This document shows positions 16,252-27,352 of a stretch of DNA of 64,000 nucleotides, piece by piece (within the stretch, counting starts at the first letter, position 1; the number at the start of each line of letters is the position of its first letter). This stretch comes from Bradyrhizobium amphicarpaeae (GTDB lineage Bacteria > Pseudomonadota > Alphaproteobacteria > Rhizobiales > Xanthobacteraceae). The notes beneath the pieces were generated by a model that was not told the origin of the DNA, ran no database searches, and was given only the letters and a program-made list of their open reading frames with translations. The translations under genes and the position numbers were made by a program. The stretch spans positions 4,804,001-4,868,000 of the forward strand of contig NZ_CP029426.2 in NCBI RefSeq assembly GCF_002266435.3, read 5' to 3'.

Positions 16252-17373
16252 ATGGAACTGAACGAAAAGCTGCTGTCGCTGGTGGCGGACATCTACGATG
16301 CAGCGCTCGACGATTCCCGATGGCCGTCGACGCTTCGTTGCATCGTCGACATGGCGGGCGGCCAGAGCGGCGGCCTGGTGCGGATAGGAGCAGCCGGCGA
16401 GGCCGTGATCGCGCATGCCGTCGGGGTCGAACCCGCCTATGTTCAGTCCTACATCGAAACCTATGAGCCGTTCGATCCCTCGCGCAGCGTGCTCCACGCG
16501 CCGGTCGGCGAGATCCAGACCATCAGCGACTGGATCGATGTCGACGAATTCCGTACCACCCTATTCTACAACGAATGGACCCGGCCGCAGGGCCTCGAGG
16601 ACGCCGCCAATATCCTGCTCGACAAATCTGCCGAGGGAATATCCCGCCTCTCCATCATGAAGGCCGGCGGCCCTGTCGACCGCAGGATGGTCCAGGTGAT
16701 CGCCCACCTCACGCCGCATTTGCAACGCGCCATGGTCGTCAGGCAGAAGCTGCAGCAGCAAAATGCGCTGGAGACGATTTCGGTCCGCACGCTCGACGCC
16801 CTGCGAACCGCCGTGCTGCTGCTCGATGCCGAGGCTCACATCACGCACGCCAATGCCGGCGCGCGCGACATTCTGGACGAGGCCGAAATCCTGCGTTCGG
16901 TCCGGGGCCGGCTGCAGACGTCCGACCCGAATGCCGATCGTGTGTTGCGGCAGGCGCTGGCGGGCACGGCTGTCGGCGACCGGGCGATGACGAACGCGAG
17001 CATCTCGCTGCATCTGACGGCGCGCGACGGCTCGCATTACGTCGCGCACCTGCTGCCGCTGACCGCCGGGCGCCGGCAAAGGCTCGCAGCCAGCTACGAC
17101 GCCTGCGCCGTCCTGTTCGTCGGCAAGGCCGCGCTCGATACGACCGTCGCGCCCGACCTGATCCGCAAGCTGTTCAAGCTGACGCCGGCAGAACTGCGTG
17201 TCTTCCTGTCCATTGTCGAGATCGGCGGAGTTCCCGACGTGGCCAGGAGCATGGGCATCGCCGAAAGCACGATCAAGACCCATCTCGCCCGGATCTTCGT
17301 CAAGACCGGCACCAAACGACAGGCGGATCTGGTTCGGCTGATGGCGGCCTACACGCCGCCGATCAGGATCTGA
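16252..17373 (+). CDS. LuxR-type HTH transcriptional regulator
   Basis: 373 residues. The C-terminal LuxR/GerE helix-turn-helix is clear: LTPAELRVFLSIVEIGGVPD, then VARSMGIAESTIKTHLARIFVKTGTKRQADLVRL (about 310-365). The N-terminal two thirds looks like a PAS/GAF-type sensor (MELNEKLLSLVADIYDAALD; TLDALRTAVLLLDAEAHITHANAG near 185-210), so it likely senses a small ligand or redox cue. No receiver domain or phosphorylatable aspartate is seen. Upstream in-frame starts at 16213 and 16231 exist; 16252 has GGGACGGG close by. Targets are not evident from context. Confidence 0.82.
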   Translation: MELNEKLLSLVADIYDAALDDSRWPSTLRCIVDMAGGQSGGLVRIGAAGEAVIAHAVGVEPAYVQSYIETYEPFDPSRSVLHAPVGEIQTISDWIDVDEFRTTLFYNEWTRPQGLEDAANILLDKSAEGISRLSIMKAGGPVDRRMVQVIAHLTPHLQRAMVVRQKLQQQNALETISVRTLDALRTAVLLLDAEAHITHANAGARDILDEAEILRSVRGRLQTSDPNADRVLRQALAGTAVGDRAMTNASISLHLTARDGSHYVAHLLPLTAGRRQRLAASYDACAVLFVGKAALDTTVAPDLIRKLFKLTPAELRVFLSIVEIGGVPDVARSMGIAESTIKTHLARIFVKTGTKRQADLVRLMAAYTPPIRI

Positions 17374-17483
17374 AGCCGGATCATCGCGGCGGCGGCAAAA
17401 TCGCGTCTCCTCGTCCGATCGACTGACGTCACCGCGAGCGAACCTCGCTAGAGGGAAGCGCACCTTTGCGACGGGAGACGACG

Positions 17484-17669
17484 ATGTTCTGCAAGCCACC
17501 CTGCCCCGACGAGCACGACCTCTCTCCCGTCCCCGACGATTCCAGCAATCTGCCTGCGCCGGAGCGCTCACGTGCGCTTCCCGGCCAAGACGCGTTCGGG
17601 CGATCGATCTCGCCCGAAGCGGCCGGTCCGGAACGGGGACTGCCGCCAGCCTCCCTCCGGACCGGCTAG
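17484..17669 (+). CDS. Possible small hypothetical protein
   Basis: 61 residues (MFCKPPCPDEHDLSPVPDDS...), proline- and serine-rich and probably disordered. The only positive sign is GGGAG 7-8 nt before the ATG. It lies in the ~315-bp gap between the LuxR-type gene and the convergent GST gene, which otherwise shows nothing recognisable. Confidence 0.3.
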   Translation: MFCKPPCPDEHDLSPVPDDSSNLPAPERSRALPGQDAFGRSISPEAAGPERGLPPASLRTG

Positions 17670-17690
17670 ATGTCCTGCGTCGAAAACGCT

Positions 17691-18398
17691 CTAGCCGTCG
17701 AGCTCCTTGTAGCGGCGGAAGATGCCCTGTTCGTTGAAGGGAATGCGGCGTTCGCTTGCCAGATAGGCCTTGATGTTCGGCCGCGCGGCGATGCGGTCGT
17801 GCAGGGCGACGAGCCCCGGAATGTCCGTCTCGAACGCCGTCATGCGTTTCGGGAAGGCATAGCGCAGCCCGGCGACGATCTGGAATAGCGAGAGGTCGAC
17901 GTAAGTGAGCCGCCGGCCGGTGACATAGGCGCCGCCATTGCCGGCGAGAAGCTGCTCGAAATAGCCGAGATATTTCGGCACGCGCTCGCTCCAGAAATCC
18001 GCCGTGCGCTTCTTCGCCGGCGGCCTCTGGTCCTCGTAATAGAGCGAGGGCCCGAGTGGATGATGGGTGTCGTGGATCTCGACCACGAAATCGGTGATGG
18101 TGAGCTGCAGCTGGTGCACCCAGAGCTGCCCGGCCTCCGCCTTCGGCGCGAGCCCGTGGCGGCCGCCGAGATAGAGCAGGATATTGGCGGTCTGGCCGAT
18201 GACGAGCTTGCCCGCCTTCAGGAACGGCGGCGCAAAGGGCGGCGTGCCCTGATGCGCGTCCATCATCTTCATCATCGCGGCCGTGCCGCGCGGCCCGCGT
18301 GCGACATCGACGTAAGCGGCCCCCGCCTCCTCCAGCGCCGACCGCACATATTCGCCGCGGCCCTGGATCTCGGGCCAGTAGTAGAGTTCGTATTTCAT
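17691..18398 (-). CDS. Glutathione S-transferase family protein
   Basis: 235 residues. The N-terminal thioredoxin-like domain begins MKYELYYWPEIQGRGEYVRSAL (a Tyr at residue 6 or 7 may be catalytic) and contains a QTANILLYLG motif in the usual glutathione-binding position. The C-terminal helical domain has YVTGRRLTYVDLSLFQIVAGL, the conserved N-capping/hydrophobic staple region. Predicted to use glutathione in detoxification or conjugation; the substrate is unknown. The ATG at 18398 starts the fold exactly; a longer frame to 18452 is not needed. Confidence 0.88.
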   Translation of the reverse strand: MKYELYYWPEIQGRGEYVRSALEEAGAAYVDVARGPRGTAAMMKMMDAHQGTPPFAPPFLKAGKLVIGQTANILLYLGGRHGLAPKAEAGQLWVHQLQLTITDFVVEIHDTHHPLGPSLYYEDQRPPAKKRTADFWSERVPKYLGYFEQLLAGNGGAYVTGRRLTYVDLSLFQIVAGLRYAFPKRMTAFETDIPGLVALHDRIAARPNIKAYLASERRIPFNEQGIFRRYKELDG

Positions 18399-18488
18399 GA
18401 GAGAGGTCCGTGAGCGTGGGGACGATCGGACCAATGTAGCATAGAGCCGCATGTTCCGTCGTCATGTGACGGAACATCGGCGCCACAA

Positions 18489-18569
18489 CGTCACTGCGAG
18501 CGCAAGCAAAGCAATCCAGAGCGTCTCCGCGGAGGCGGTCTGGATTGCTTCGCTACGCTCGCAATGACG
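18489..18569. repeat. Interspersed palindromic repeat, type B copy 3
   Basis: CGTCACTGCGAGCGCAAGC to CTACGCTCGCAATGACG with facing CAATCCAG and CTGGATTG. Lies between two same-strand genes. Confidence 0.83.
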
Positions 18570-18595
18570 AGACTAAAGAGCTTCGCGCCCTTAAC

Positions 18596-19276
18596 TCAAT
18601 TCGCCGCAAAACAATACAACAACCCGTCGCCGCCGGTGCTCTTCAGATCGGCCTGCGAGCAGCCGCCCTCGGGACCGCGCGAGGGGTGGGAGCTGTTCCA
18701 TGATTTCGACGGCTCATCGTCGCGAAGGCCTTGACGATCCGCATGGCCGACGACCGCGGCGCCTTGCGTGCTCGACGTCCAATTCTTGCAGGTCTTGTCG
18801 TCACCGGCGGCGAACGCGGTGCCGTCGGGTTGCGTGCCCGTCAGGATGTCGTGCCGGTTCGGCGTGTCACCGCGGCCGTTGATGACCTCGCCCTTTTCGC
18901 TGAGCGCCGTTTGCTTGGTGAGGTTGTTGGCAGCGCCGTGCAGCTCGGCCATGTCCTTGGCGATCATCGTGCCCTTGGCGTTCTGCCACGGTCCCTTGCC
19001 GATGCGGTCCTTGGCGTTGACGGCCGGCTTGCCGTCGGCGGCCTGCGTAGAGAGATAGGCACGCCAGGTCTTGGCGCCGGCGCCGCCGGCCTGCGCAAGC
19101 TTCTGGCATTGCGCATCGGCTCCCTCGAGCCCACCGAGATCAGCGCCCTTGCCCGGGCCATTGGACGTCACGAAGAACGTCATGTCGGCCGACTGTGCTT
19201 GCGCCGATGGCATGGCCAGTAAGGCGATTGCCAGCGCAAGGCCTGAAATCGTCACGGCTTTCTCGATGCGGATCAT
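18596..19276 (-). CDS. Exported lectin-like (DUF1554-like) protein
   Basis: 226 residues. Signal peptide MIRIEKAVTISGLALAIALL followed by AMPSAQA-QS. The mature sequence begins MTFFVTSNGPGKGADLGGLEGADAQCQKLA and includes WRAYLSTQAADG, DILTGTQPDG, CKNWTSS and a C-terminal GLLYCFAAN. This pattern matches bacterial C-type-lectin-like/DUF1554 exported proteins, in which the cysteines form disulfides. Ligand and role are unknown. A strong GGGAGGACC ribosome site precedes the ATG at 19276. Transcribed alone; a terminator of the upstream Tim44-like gene lies at 19361-19395. Confidence 0.75.
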   Translation of the reverse strand: MIRIEKAVTISGLALAIALLAMPSAQAQSADMTFFVTSNGPGKGADLGGLEGADAQCQKLAQAGGAGAKTWRAYLSTQAADGKPAVNAKDRIGKGPWQNAKGTMIAKDMAELHGAANNLTKQTALSEKGEVINGRGDTPNRHDILTGTQPDGTAFAAGDDKTCKNWTSSTQGAAVVGHADRQGLRDDEPSKSWNSSHPSRGPEGGCSQADLKSTGGDGLLYCFAAN

Positions 19277-19360
19277 GTGGTCCTCCCGTTGTGCTTGTCG
19301 TTGGCTGCCTGATTTCAACCCAAGGCGCGTCCGCTTATTCCAATGCGGCGCGATACGCCG

Positions 19361-19395
19361 AAAAGAAAAAGGCGCCGTGCGGTAAGCACGACGCC
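19361..19395 (-). terminator. Terminator of Tim44-like gene
   Basis: Read on minus: stem GGCGTCGTGC / GCACGGCGCC with loop TTACC and one mismatch, followed by TTTTTCTTTT. Lies directly after the 19422-20420 gene. Confidence 0.8.
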
Positions 19396-19421
19396 TTCGT
19401 TTCGTCCGAGTGTTTCAGCGA

Positions 19422-20420
19422 TCAGTTGGTCTGCTGGATCGCCGACAATTCCCAGCTGCTGCCGGGCCGTCGGGCGAAGGTCCAGACTTCAGTGACTTCA
19501 CCCGGCTGTTCGCTGCCGGCGACGACCGTGCCGCTGTTGCGGTCGAGCGTCTTGTCGGTGAGCGCGAAGCGCAGCGCAACCGTCGCGTAGTCGGTCTCGC
19601 CCTCGCGCCAGGCTTCCGCGAGGTCGCCCTGCAACAGCTTGACGCCGGTCACCTTGTTGACGACGTTGCGCGCGCGGTTCTGGCCGAGGTCCTGCTCGAA
19701 ATAGGAGACCATCTCCGGCGTCGCGAGCGTGTGCAGCTTGGCCACGTCCTCGTTCGACCAGGCGGTCTGGACGTCGCCGAGCAGGCGCTCGAACGCCTCG
19801 TAATCGTCCGGCTTGATCTCGAGCGGCGCGTTGTTGGCGTTCGCGCCGAAGCCGAAGCCGCCAAGACCGCCGGCAAGTCCACCACCGAGGCCGCCGCGCT
19901 GGTTCGGCTGCGGTCCGGAAGCTGCGCCCGCATCGGCATTGGCATAGGCCGCCTGCGGCGTCTGACGGCGCTGCCACCAGGACATCGCCAGCCGCACCAC
20001 CAACACCACAAGCACGATCTGGATGATCAGGCCCAGGATCGAGGACAGGCCGCCGAGGCCGCCGAACAGGCCGCCGCCGAACAGCATGCCGAGCAGGCCG
20101 GCGCCGAGGAAGCCGGCCGCAAGGCCGCCCATGAAGCCGCCGGCGCGGCCACCGAACAGGCCGCCGCGCGCGGGCGCGGACGCAGCCGAGTTCATGCCTG
20201 CACCCGGCTGGGTGTAGGTGCGGTTGAATTGCGAGGCCGAGCCCGGCGCCGTGGAGGTCGAGGGCGGCGCCGAAAAGGTGCGCGAGCCGCGTGAGCCCGA
20301 CGAGCCGCCGCCGCCGACACGCGCGTCGGCGGACGAGATCGCCAGTGCGGTCGGCAGCGCAAGCGCCAGCACGACAGCGATCGTCTTGAAGAGACTGCGG
20401 GAGCGTAGCGAGAAATTCAT
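19422..20420 (-). CDS. Tim44-domain membrane protein
   Basis: 332 residues. An N-terminal signal/anchor (SLFKTIAVVLALALPTALAISSADA) is followed by a Gly/Ser-rich linker. A very glycine-rich membrane stretch follows (GGLFGGRAGGFMGGLAAGFL to LVVLVVRLAMSWW, about 95-170). The C-terminal ~130 residues form a Tim44-like domain (FERLLGDVQTAWSNEDVAKLHTLATPEMVSYF, ending VWTFARRPGSSWELSAIQQTN). Bacterial Tim44-like proteins are membrane-associated with largely unknown roles. The ATG at 20420 has GGGAA 8 nt upstream; an in-frame ATG at 20444 is less good. Confidence 0.85.
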   Translation of the reverse strand: MNFSLRSRSLFKTIAVVLALALPTALAISSADARVGGGGSSGSRGSRTFSAPPSTSTAPGSASQFNRTYTQPGAGMNSAASAPARGGLFGGRAGGFMGGLAAGFLGAGLLGMLFGGGLFGGLGGLSSILGLIIQIVLVVLVVRLAMSWWQRRQTPQAAYANADAGAASGPQPNQRGGLGGGLAGGLGGFGFGANANNAPLEIKPDDYEAFERLLGDVQTAWSNEDVAKLHTLATPEMVSYFEQDLGQNRARNVVNKVTGVKLLQGDLAEAWREGETDYATVALRFALTDKTLDRNSGTVVAGSEQPGEVTEVWTFARRPGSSWELSAIQQTN

Positions 20421-20654
20421 GTGCGTTTCCCAAATCCCCGGCATGGGGACGTGCCCCTAAGATGGGCAGACTTCCCGAAAAGTGAAGTGTGTTTGGGAAC
20501 TTGCGGCTGCGGCCCTCAGTCGCGGGGATGTGGCAAAAGCCCATATTTGGCCGTGGTTTGGCCGGATGCGCGGGGAACCCGTGGTTGCGGGCTACCGGCG
20601 GTTTTGACAAGAGACTTCCGCTCTTTCGCCTCCTTGCGAGCCCGGCTCTCTCGT

Positions 20655-20741
20655 CGTCATTGCGTGGAGCGCTTGCGACGAAGCAACCCACACTGCCGCC
20701 GCCGAGAGATTCTGGATTGCTTCGCTGCGCTCACAATGACG
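20655..20741. repeat. Interspersed palindromic repeat, type B copy 4
   Basis: CGTCATTGCGTGGAGCGCTT to GCTGCGCTCACAATGACG. The surrounding gap 20421-20772 (352 bp) holds only this element and the promoter region of the Tim44-like gene. Confidence 0.82.
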
Positions 20742-20772
20742 GAGAATGTGGGGCAGGACGTAAGCCCACTTC

Positions 20773-23352
<2,580 letters not shown>

Positions 23353-23507
23353 TCTCGAGCTGGCGCAGCCTGTCTGCAGAGAATCAACGCGCGACAGCGC
23401 GCGTGGGGTCCTCCCTGCCTGAATCGGACCCTGAGGTGCAAGGGCAGCGGAGGCGAAAGGTACGCTGATTCCCAGATTACCGCCATTTCCGGTACTTTTC
23501 GGGTGTT

Positions 23508-24587
23508 TTATCCTCGCCCGGCGCCAAATCCGCGCTTCAGCCGCATGACGTAGCCGATGACTTCGGCGACCGCATGGTAGTGCTCGGCCGGGATTTCCTG
23601 ATCGATCTCGACGGTGGCGTACAGCGCGCGGGCGAGCGGCACGTTCTCCACGATCGGGATGTCGTGCTCGCGCGCGATCTCACGGATCTTGAAGGCGAGA
23701 TTGTCGACGCCCTTGGCGACGCAGATCGGGGCCGTCATGCCGCGCTCGTAGGACAGCGCCACCGAGTAGTGGGTCGGGTTGGTGATGATCACCGAGGCCT
23801 TGGGAACCGCCGTCATCATGCGCTTCCTGGAGCGTTGCTGGCGCAACTGCCTGAGCTTGCCCTTGATGTGCGGATCGCCTTCGGACTGCTTGAACTCTTC
23901 CTTGATCTCCTGGAGCGACATCTTCTGCCGCTGGAACCAGCTGCGGTACTGGAAGAAATAATCGGCAATGGCGATGATCGCGAGCGCCGCGACCACCGCA
24001 CCGAGCAGATGGATCGTCATGCTGGTGCTGGCGCCGAGCATGGCGGCCGGGTCGAGCCTGACCATCGCCTCCATGCGATGCCGCTCCGGCCACAGGATCA
24101 TGGTCATGACCACGCTGAGCGCGACCAGCTTGCCGATGCCCTTGAGAAAATTGGCCGCCGCCTGCTTGCCGAAGATGCGCTTGAAGCCGGCGCCGGGCGA
24201 TATCTTGCTGAATTTCGGCGTCAGGGATTCGGCCGACCAGACCAGGCGATGCTGCAGCATGTTGCCGGCAATCGCCGCCAGCATCAGCATCATCAGAGGC
24301 ACGCCGATCGCCGCGAGAATGGCGAATTCGATCTGCTGCATCAGCGCGATCAGGGCCTTGCCGTCGGTCTTGATCATCCAGGAATTGGCAAGCAGGCCCC
24401 GCATCGGCGCCAGCAGCCCGCTGCCCACCGAGGCCGAGAAGGTCGAGACCACGAGCGTGCCGCCCGCCATCATGAACCAGGTGTTGATCTCCTGGCTCTT
24501 GGCGACGTCGCCGCGTTCGAGCGCGTCGTCCAGACGCTTTTGCGTCGGGTCTTCTGTTTGACTCTCTGGGTCCTTGTCTTCTGACAT
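23508..24587 (-). CDS. flhB: FlhB, flagellar export gate switch protein
   Basis: 359 residues. It is the membrane component of the flagellar type III export gate that switches specificity from rod/hook to filament substrates. Four hydrophobic helices span about 35-60, 85-110, 150-170 and 190-215. The autocleavage motif NPTH is at 270-273 (VIITNPTHYSVAL), followed by the FlhB-C domain (APICVAKGVDNLAFKIREIA). A charged N-terminus (SEDKDPESQTEDPTQKRLDDA) is usual. It follows fliR by 6 bp in the flgB-flgC-fliE-fliQ-fliR-flhB order. Confidence 0.97.
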   Translation of the reverse strand: MSEDKDPESQTEDPTQKRLDDALERGDVAKSQEINTWFMMAGGTLVVSTFSASVGSGLLAPMRGLLANSWMIKTDGKALIALMQQIEFAILAAIGVPLMMLMLAAIAGNMLQHRLVWSAESLTPKFSKISPGAGFKRIFGKQAAANFLKGIGKLVALSVVMTMILWPERHRMEAMVRLDPAAMLGASTSMTIHLLGAVVAALAIIAIADYFFQYRSWFQRQKMSLQEIKEEFKQSEGDPHIKGKLRQLRQQRSRKRMMTAVPKASVIITNPTHYSVALSYERGMTAPICVAKGVDNLAFKIREIAREHDIPIVENVPLARALYATVEIDQEIPAEHYHAVAEVIGYVMRLKRGFGAGRG

Positions 24588-24593
24588 CTACCG

Positions 24594-25364
24594 TTACCTC
24601 AGCGGCATCAACTGGTGCATGACACCGATGAAGTAATCCAGATACGTCCCCATCATCGCCGTGAGCACCATGGCGAGCACCAGGAATCCCGCGAAGATCG
24701 AGAGCGGCACGCCGACGAAATAGACCTGCATCTGCGGCATCAGCCGCGCCAGCACGCCGAGGCCGATGTTGAAGACCAGGCCGAACACCAGGAACGGTCC
24801 GGAGAGCTGCAGGCCGAGGCGGAACGCGGCGGCAAAGGCGCGCGTTGCGAGCGCGGCCACGTCGCCACTCGATACGGTCTCGCCCGGCGAGAAGATCGTA
24901 TAGCTGTCGTTCAGCGCCGCGATCACCAGATGATGGCTGTCGGTGGCGAACAGCAGCGTCACCCCGAGCATGGTCAGGAAATTGCCGACCAGCACGCCCT
25001 GCTGGCCCTGCGTCGGGTCGACCGAGGTGACGAAGCCGAGCCCCATCTGTTGCGCGATCACCGATCCCGCGACCTGGAGCGCCGACAGCGTCACGCGCGC
25101 GGTGGCGCCCAGCACGATTCCGATCGCGATCTCGTGCAACATCAGGACCAGGAGCGGCGCCAGCGAGCCCATGTCGACATGGTAGGCGTCGCGATGCAGC
25201 GGCAGGATGATCAGCGTCAGCAGCAGCGCGATCGACAGCTTGATCCGCGTCGGAATATTGGTCTCGCCCAGCCCCGGCAACAGCATCACCATCGCGCCGA
25301 CCCGGGCGAAGGCGAGCATGAAGGCGGCGGCGAGCGCCGGCAGCAGCGAGACGTCGATGCGCAT
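24594..25364 (-). CDS. fliR: FliR, flagellar export gate protein
   Basis: 256 residues with about six hydrophobic helices, the standard FliR size. It is part of the FliPQR export pore. The frame is open further upstream, but MRIDVSLLPALAAAFMLAFA at 25364 matches the family N-terminus and starts 17 bp after fliQ ends. Conserved-looking segments include PGLGETNIPTRIKLSIALLL and QVAGSVIAQQMGLGFVTSVDPTQG. Gene order fliQ-fliR-flhB supports the call. Confidence 0.95.
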   Translation of the reverse strand: MRIDVSLLPALAAAFMLAFARVGAMVMLLPGLGETNIPTRIKLSIALLLTLIILPLHRDAYHVDMGSLAPLLVLMLHEIAIGIVLGATARVTLSALQVAGSVIAQQMGLGFVTSVDPTQGQQGVLVGNFLTMLGVTLLFATDSHHLVIAALNDSYTIFSPGETVSSGDVAALATRAFAAAFRLGLQLSGPFLVFGLVFNIGLGVLARLMPQMQVYFVGVPLSIFAGFLVLAMVLTAMMGTYLDYFIGVMHQLMPLR

Positions 25365-25381
25365 AATCGACGCATCTTGCC

Positions 25382-25645
25382 TCAGCCGCCGATGATTCGC
25401 GACGATATCCGCAGCATGTGGGCGTGAAGCGCGTCGGCCATGAACGGCAGCGCCAGCAGCATCGTGGCAAAGATGGCCAGGATCTTCGGCACGTAGATCA
25501 GCGTCTGTTCCTGGATCTGCGTCAGCGCCTGGAACAGCGACACGATGACGCCGACCACCAGACCGACCACCATCAGGGGGGAGGACACGATCACGATCGT
25601 CCAGATCGCATCGCGCGCAACGTCGAGGGTCTCGGGGCCGGTCAT
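25382..25645 (-). CDS. fliQ: FliQ, flagellar export gate protein
   Basis: 87 residues with two membrane helices (AIWTIVIVSSPLMVVGLVVGVIVSLF and ILAIFATMLLALPFMADAL) around the conserved QALTQIQEQTLIYVPK. It is a core FliPQR pore subunit. A repeat-bearing gap (25646-25820) separates it from fliE, so it may be read through from the flgB promoter or have a separate start. Confidence 0.96.
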   Translation of the reverse strand: MTGPETLDVARDAIWTIVIVSSPLMVVGLVVGVIVSLFQALTQIQEQTLIYVPKILAIFATMLLALPFMADALHAHMLRISSRIIGG

Positions 25646-25707
25646 TGCATAATTCCTTGTTCAACTTTCATCCCCGCCACCGCGGCGAGGAGCGAACGCC
25701 CTCTCCC

Positions 25708-25794
25708 CGTCATTGCGAGGAGCCGTTGCGACGAAGCAATCCAGACTGCCTCGCCGGAGAGATTCTGGATTGCTTCACTACGCTCGCAATGACG
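25708..25794. repeat. Interspersed palindromic repeat, type B copy 5
   Basis: CGTCATTGCGAGGAGCCGTT to ACTACGCTCGCAATGACG. It interrupts the flgB-flhB gene run between fliE and fliQ and could attenuate transcription there. Confidence 0.85.
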
Positions 25795-25820
25795 AATGGA
25801 GCGAGCGCCAACGCCGAGGA

Positions 25821-26135
25821 TCAGATCGGCATCTTCATGATGTCTTCATACGCCGCGATGACGCGGTCGCGGACCGAGACCAGGGTGGACACCGCGACGT
25901 CGGTGTCCGCCACCGCCGTCACCACGTCCATCACGTTGGCCTTGCCGGCGGCCATCGCCACCGTCTGCGCGTCCGACTTGCGGCCGGACTCCATGACGCT
26001 GCCGACGGCGTCCTTCAGCATCGAGGCAAAGGATTGCCCGCCGGCCTCGGTGGCTTTGCCGGCACCGGCACCGCTGTTCTCCAGCACACGGGCAAGGTTG
26101 GCATAGGCGTTGGCGGCGACTGTCGGTGATGCCAT
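25821..26135 (-). CDS. fliE: FliE, MS-ring/rod junction protein
   Basis: 104 residues. FliE joins the MS ring to the proximal rod and is an early type III export substrate. The typical elements are the FASMLKDAVGSVMESGRKSDAQ central helix and the C-terminal VSVRDRVIAAYEDIMKMPI, with Arg and the (I/M)xMPI ending characteristic of the family. It follows flgC by 16 bp. Confidence 0.95.
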   Translation of the reverse strand: MASPTVAANAYANLARVLENSGAGAGKATEAGGQSFASMLKDAVGSVMESGRKSDAQTVAMAAGKANVMDVVTAVADTDVAVSTLVSVRDRVIAAYEDIMKMPI

Positions 26136-26151
26136 GGCTCAATTGTCCTGT

Positions 26152-26577
26152 TCAGCTCTTGAGAATGTCGAGCGTGCGCTGGATCATCCGGCGCGTCGCA
26201 CTTATGATGTTGAGATTGGCCTCGTAGGACCGCTGCGCGTCGCGCATGTCGGTCATCTCGACCACCGAGTTCACGTTGGGATATTTGACGTTGCCGCTGG
26301 CGTCCGCGACCGGATTGCTGGGCTCGTATTTGACGCGGAAGTTCGACTGGTCGGGCTTGATCTTGCCGAGCGTGACGACCTGCGCGTCGAGCGTGCGGTC
26401 GAGCGCGGAGGAGAAGGTGGGAACCTTGCGCCGATAGGGATCGCCGCCGGCGGTCTGCGCGGTCGAATCCGCGTTCGCGATGTTTTCCGAGATCACCCGC
26501 ATGCGGCCGGCTTGCGCCCGCAGACCGGAGGTCGCGATCGCCATCGAACGGGCAAAGTCGCTGCTGTCATTGGCCAT
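26152..26577 (-). CDS. flgC: FlgC, proximal rod protein
   Basis: 141 residues, standard FlgC length. The N-terminal rod motif reads SMAIATSGLRAQAGRMRVIS then ENIANADST; the C-terminal motif is VNSVVEMTDMRDAQRSYEAN and LNIISATRRMIQRTLDILKS. It is an axial rod subunit exported by the flagellar apparatus. It follows flgB by 18 bp in the same transcript. Confidence 0.96.
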   Translation of the reverse strand: MANDSSDFARSMAIATSGLRAQAGRMRVISENIANADSTAQTAGGDPYRRKVPTFSSALDRTLDAQVVTLGKIKPDQSNFRVKYEPSNPVADASGNVKYPNVNSVVEMTDMRDAQRSYEANLNIISATRRMIQRTLDILKS

Positions 26578-26595
26578 GATGCGCCTCCCCTACCT

Positions 26596-27000
26596 CTAGC
26601 CCTTGCCGATCGCGGTCTTGAGCAGGTGCAGGCTCTTCGAATAGAGCGAGGTCGCCGCCGCGTAGTCCATCTGGTTGCTGGCCGCCTTCATCATCTCCTC
26701 TTCGAGATTGACGGCGTTGCCCGCGGGGCGGGTCTCGAAGCCTGCATTCCTGTTCTGGTCGAATCCGGAAGCAGCCCCCGACGGCGCCATGTGAGAGCTG
26801 CTGGTGCGGGTCATTGCCAGGGGGCCCATCGAGCCGGTGACGGCCCCGGCCTTGTCGAGCTTGGGCTCGACCAGGTCGCGCGGCCGGAATTTGGGCGTGT
26901 CGGAATTGGAGACGTTCTCGGACAGGACGCGCTGGCGCTCCTGGTGCCACTGCATCTTGGTGCGAAGCGCCGACAGCACCGGGAGGTCGTTGATGGACAT
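26596..27000 (-). CDS. flgB: FlgB, proximal rod protein
   Basis: 134 residues. N-terminal motif INDLPVLSALRTKMQWHQER and VLSENVSNSDTPKFRPRDL is diagnostic for FlgB; the C-terminus ends with ATSLYSKSLHLLKTAIGKG. It is first in the minus-strand flagellar operon. A CtrA-type box (27070-27084) and an ftr-like element (27047-27060) lie 47-84 bp upstream of the start codon, consistent with an early (class II) promoter activated by CtrA and perhaps repressed by FlbD. Confidence 0.95.
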   Translation of the reverse strand: MSINDLPVLSALRTKMQWHQERQRVLSENVSNSDTPKFRPRDLVEPKLDKAGAVTGSMGPLAMTRTSSSHMAPSGAASGFDQNRNAGFETRPAGNAVNLEEEMMKAASNQMDYAAATSLYSKSLHLLKTAIGKG

Positions 27001-27046
27001 CGTCGCGGCTCCTTCCGCCTGCTTGCGAACCTTGGGTCCGCCGCTA

Positions 27047-27060
27047 GGCAGAATTTGCCG
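27047..27060. promoter_or_regulatory. ftr-like (FlbD-type) element upstream of flgB
   Basis: GGCAGAATTTGCCG, an imperfect palindrome matching GGCARAAYYTGCCG shared with 27243-27256 and 45265-45278. Its location just downstream of the CtrA box resembles the repressor arrangement known at Caulobacter fliF. Confidence 0.5.
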
Positions 27061-27069
27061 CGTGTATGG

Positions 27070-27084
27070 TTAACAGCTGGTTAA
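27070..27084. promoter_or_regulatory. CtrA box upstream of flgB
   Basis: TTAACAGCTGGTTAA, an exact TTAA-N7-TTAA, preceded by ATGG (ATGGTTAAC core). 70 bp upstream of the flgB start. Confidence 0.72.
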
Positions 27085-27242
27085 GGCCGCCCTCGATGCG
27101 TGTCCCCGGGCGGGACACAATTTTGCGCTCCCGTGATTCTACGTCTCCAAAACCGGCATTAACCCAACCATTTGGCGGCGCATGCACAGGCCAAGAAGTC
27201 GTTTTGGATCGAGCGATTCATGGGTTATTAAGACTTGGGGAC

Positions 27243-27256
27243 GGCAAAACTTGCCG
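27243..27256. promoter_or_regulatory. ftr-like (FlbD-type) element upstream of fliO
   Basis: GGCAAAACTTGCCG within the longer palindrome ACGGCAA-AAC-TTGCCGT. About 65 bp before a sigma-54-like sequence at 27319-27332. Confidence 0.5.
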
Positions 27257-27316
27257 TGGGACGTTAAGAAATCGCAGTTTGGGGCATCGTTAGAGCCGGT
27301 GGTTGGAGTCTGACCG

Positions 27317-27333
27317 TCGGCACGAGAACAGCG
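27317..27333 (+). promoter_or_regulatory. Possible sigma-54 promoter of fliO
   Basis: TCGGCACGAGAACAGCG: GGCACG intact at -24 and GC at -12 with the required 10-bp spacing, but the TT before GC is CA. The predicted start would leave a leader of only about 10 nt before the fliO ATG, so confidence is low. Confidence 0.35.
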
Positions 27334-27352
27334 CCATTTGTCGGGGACAAGT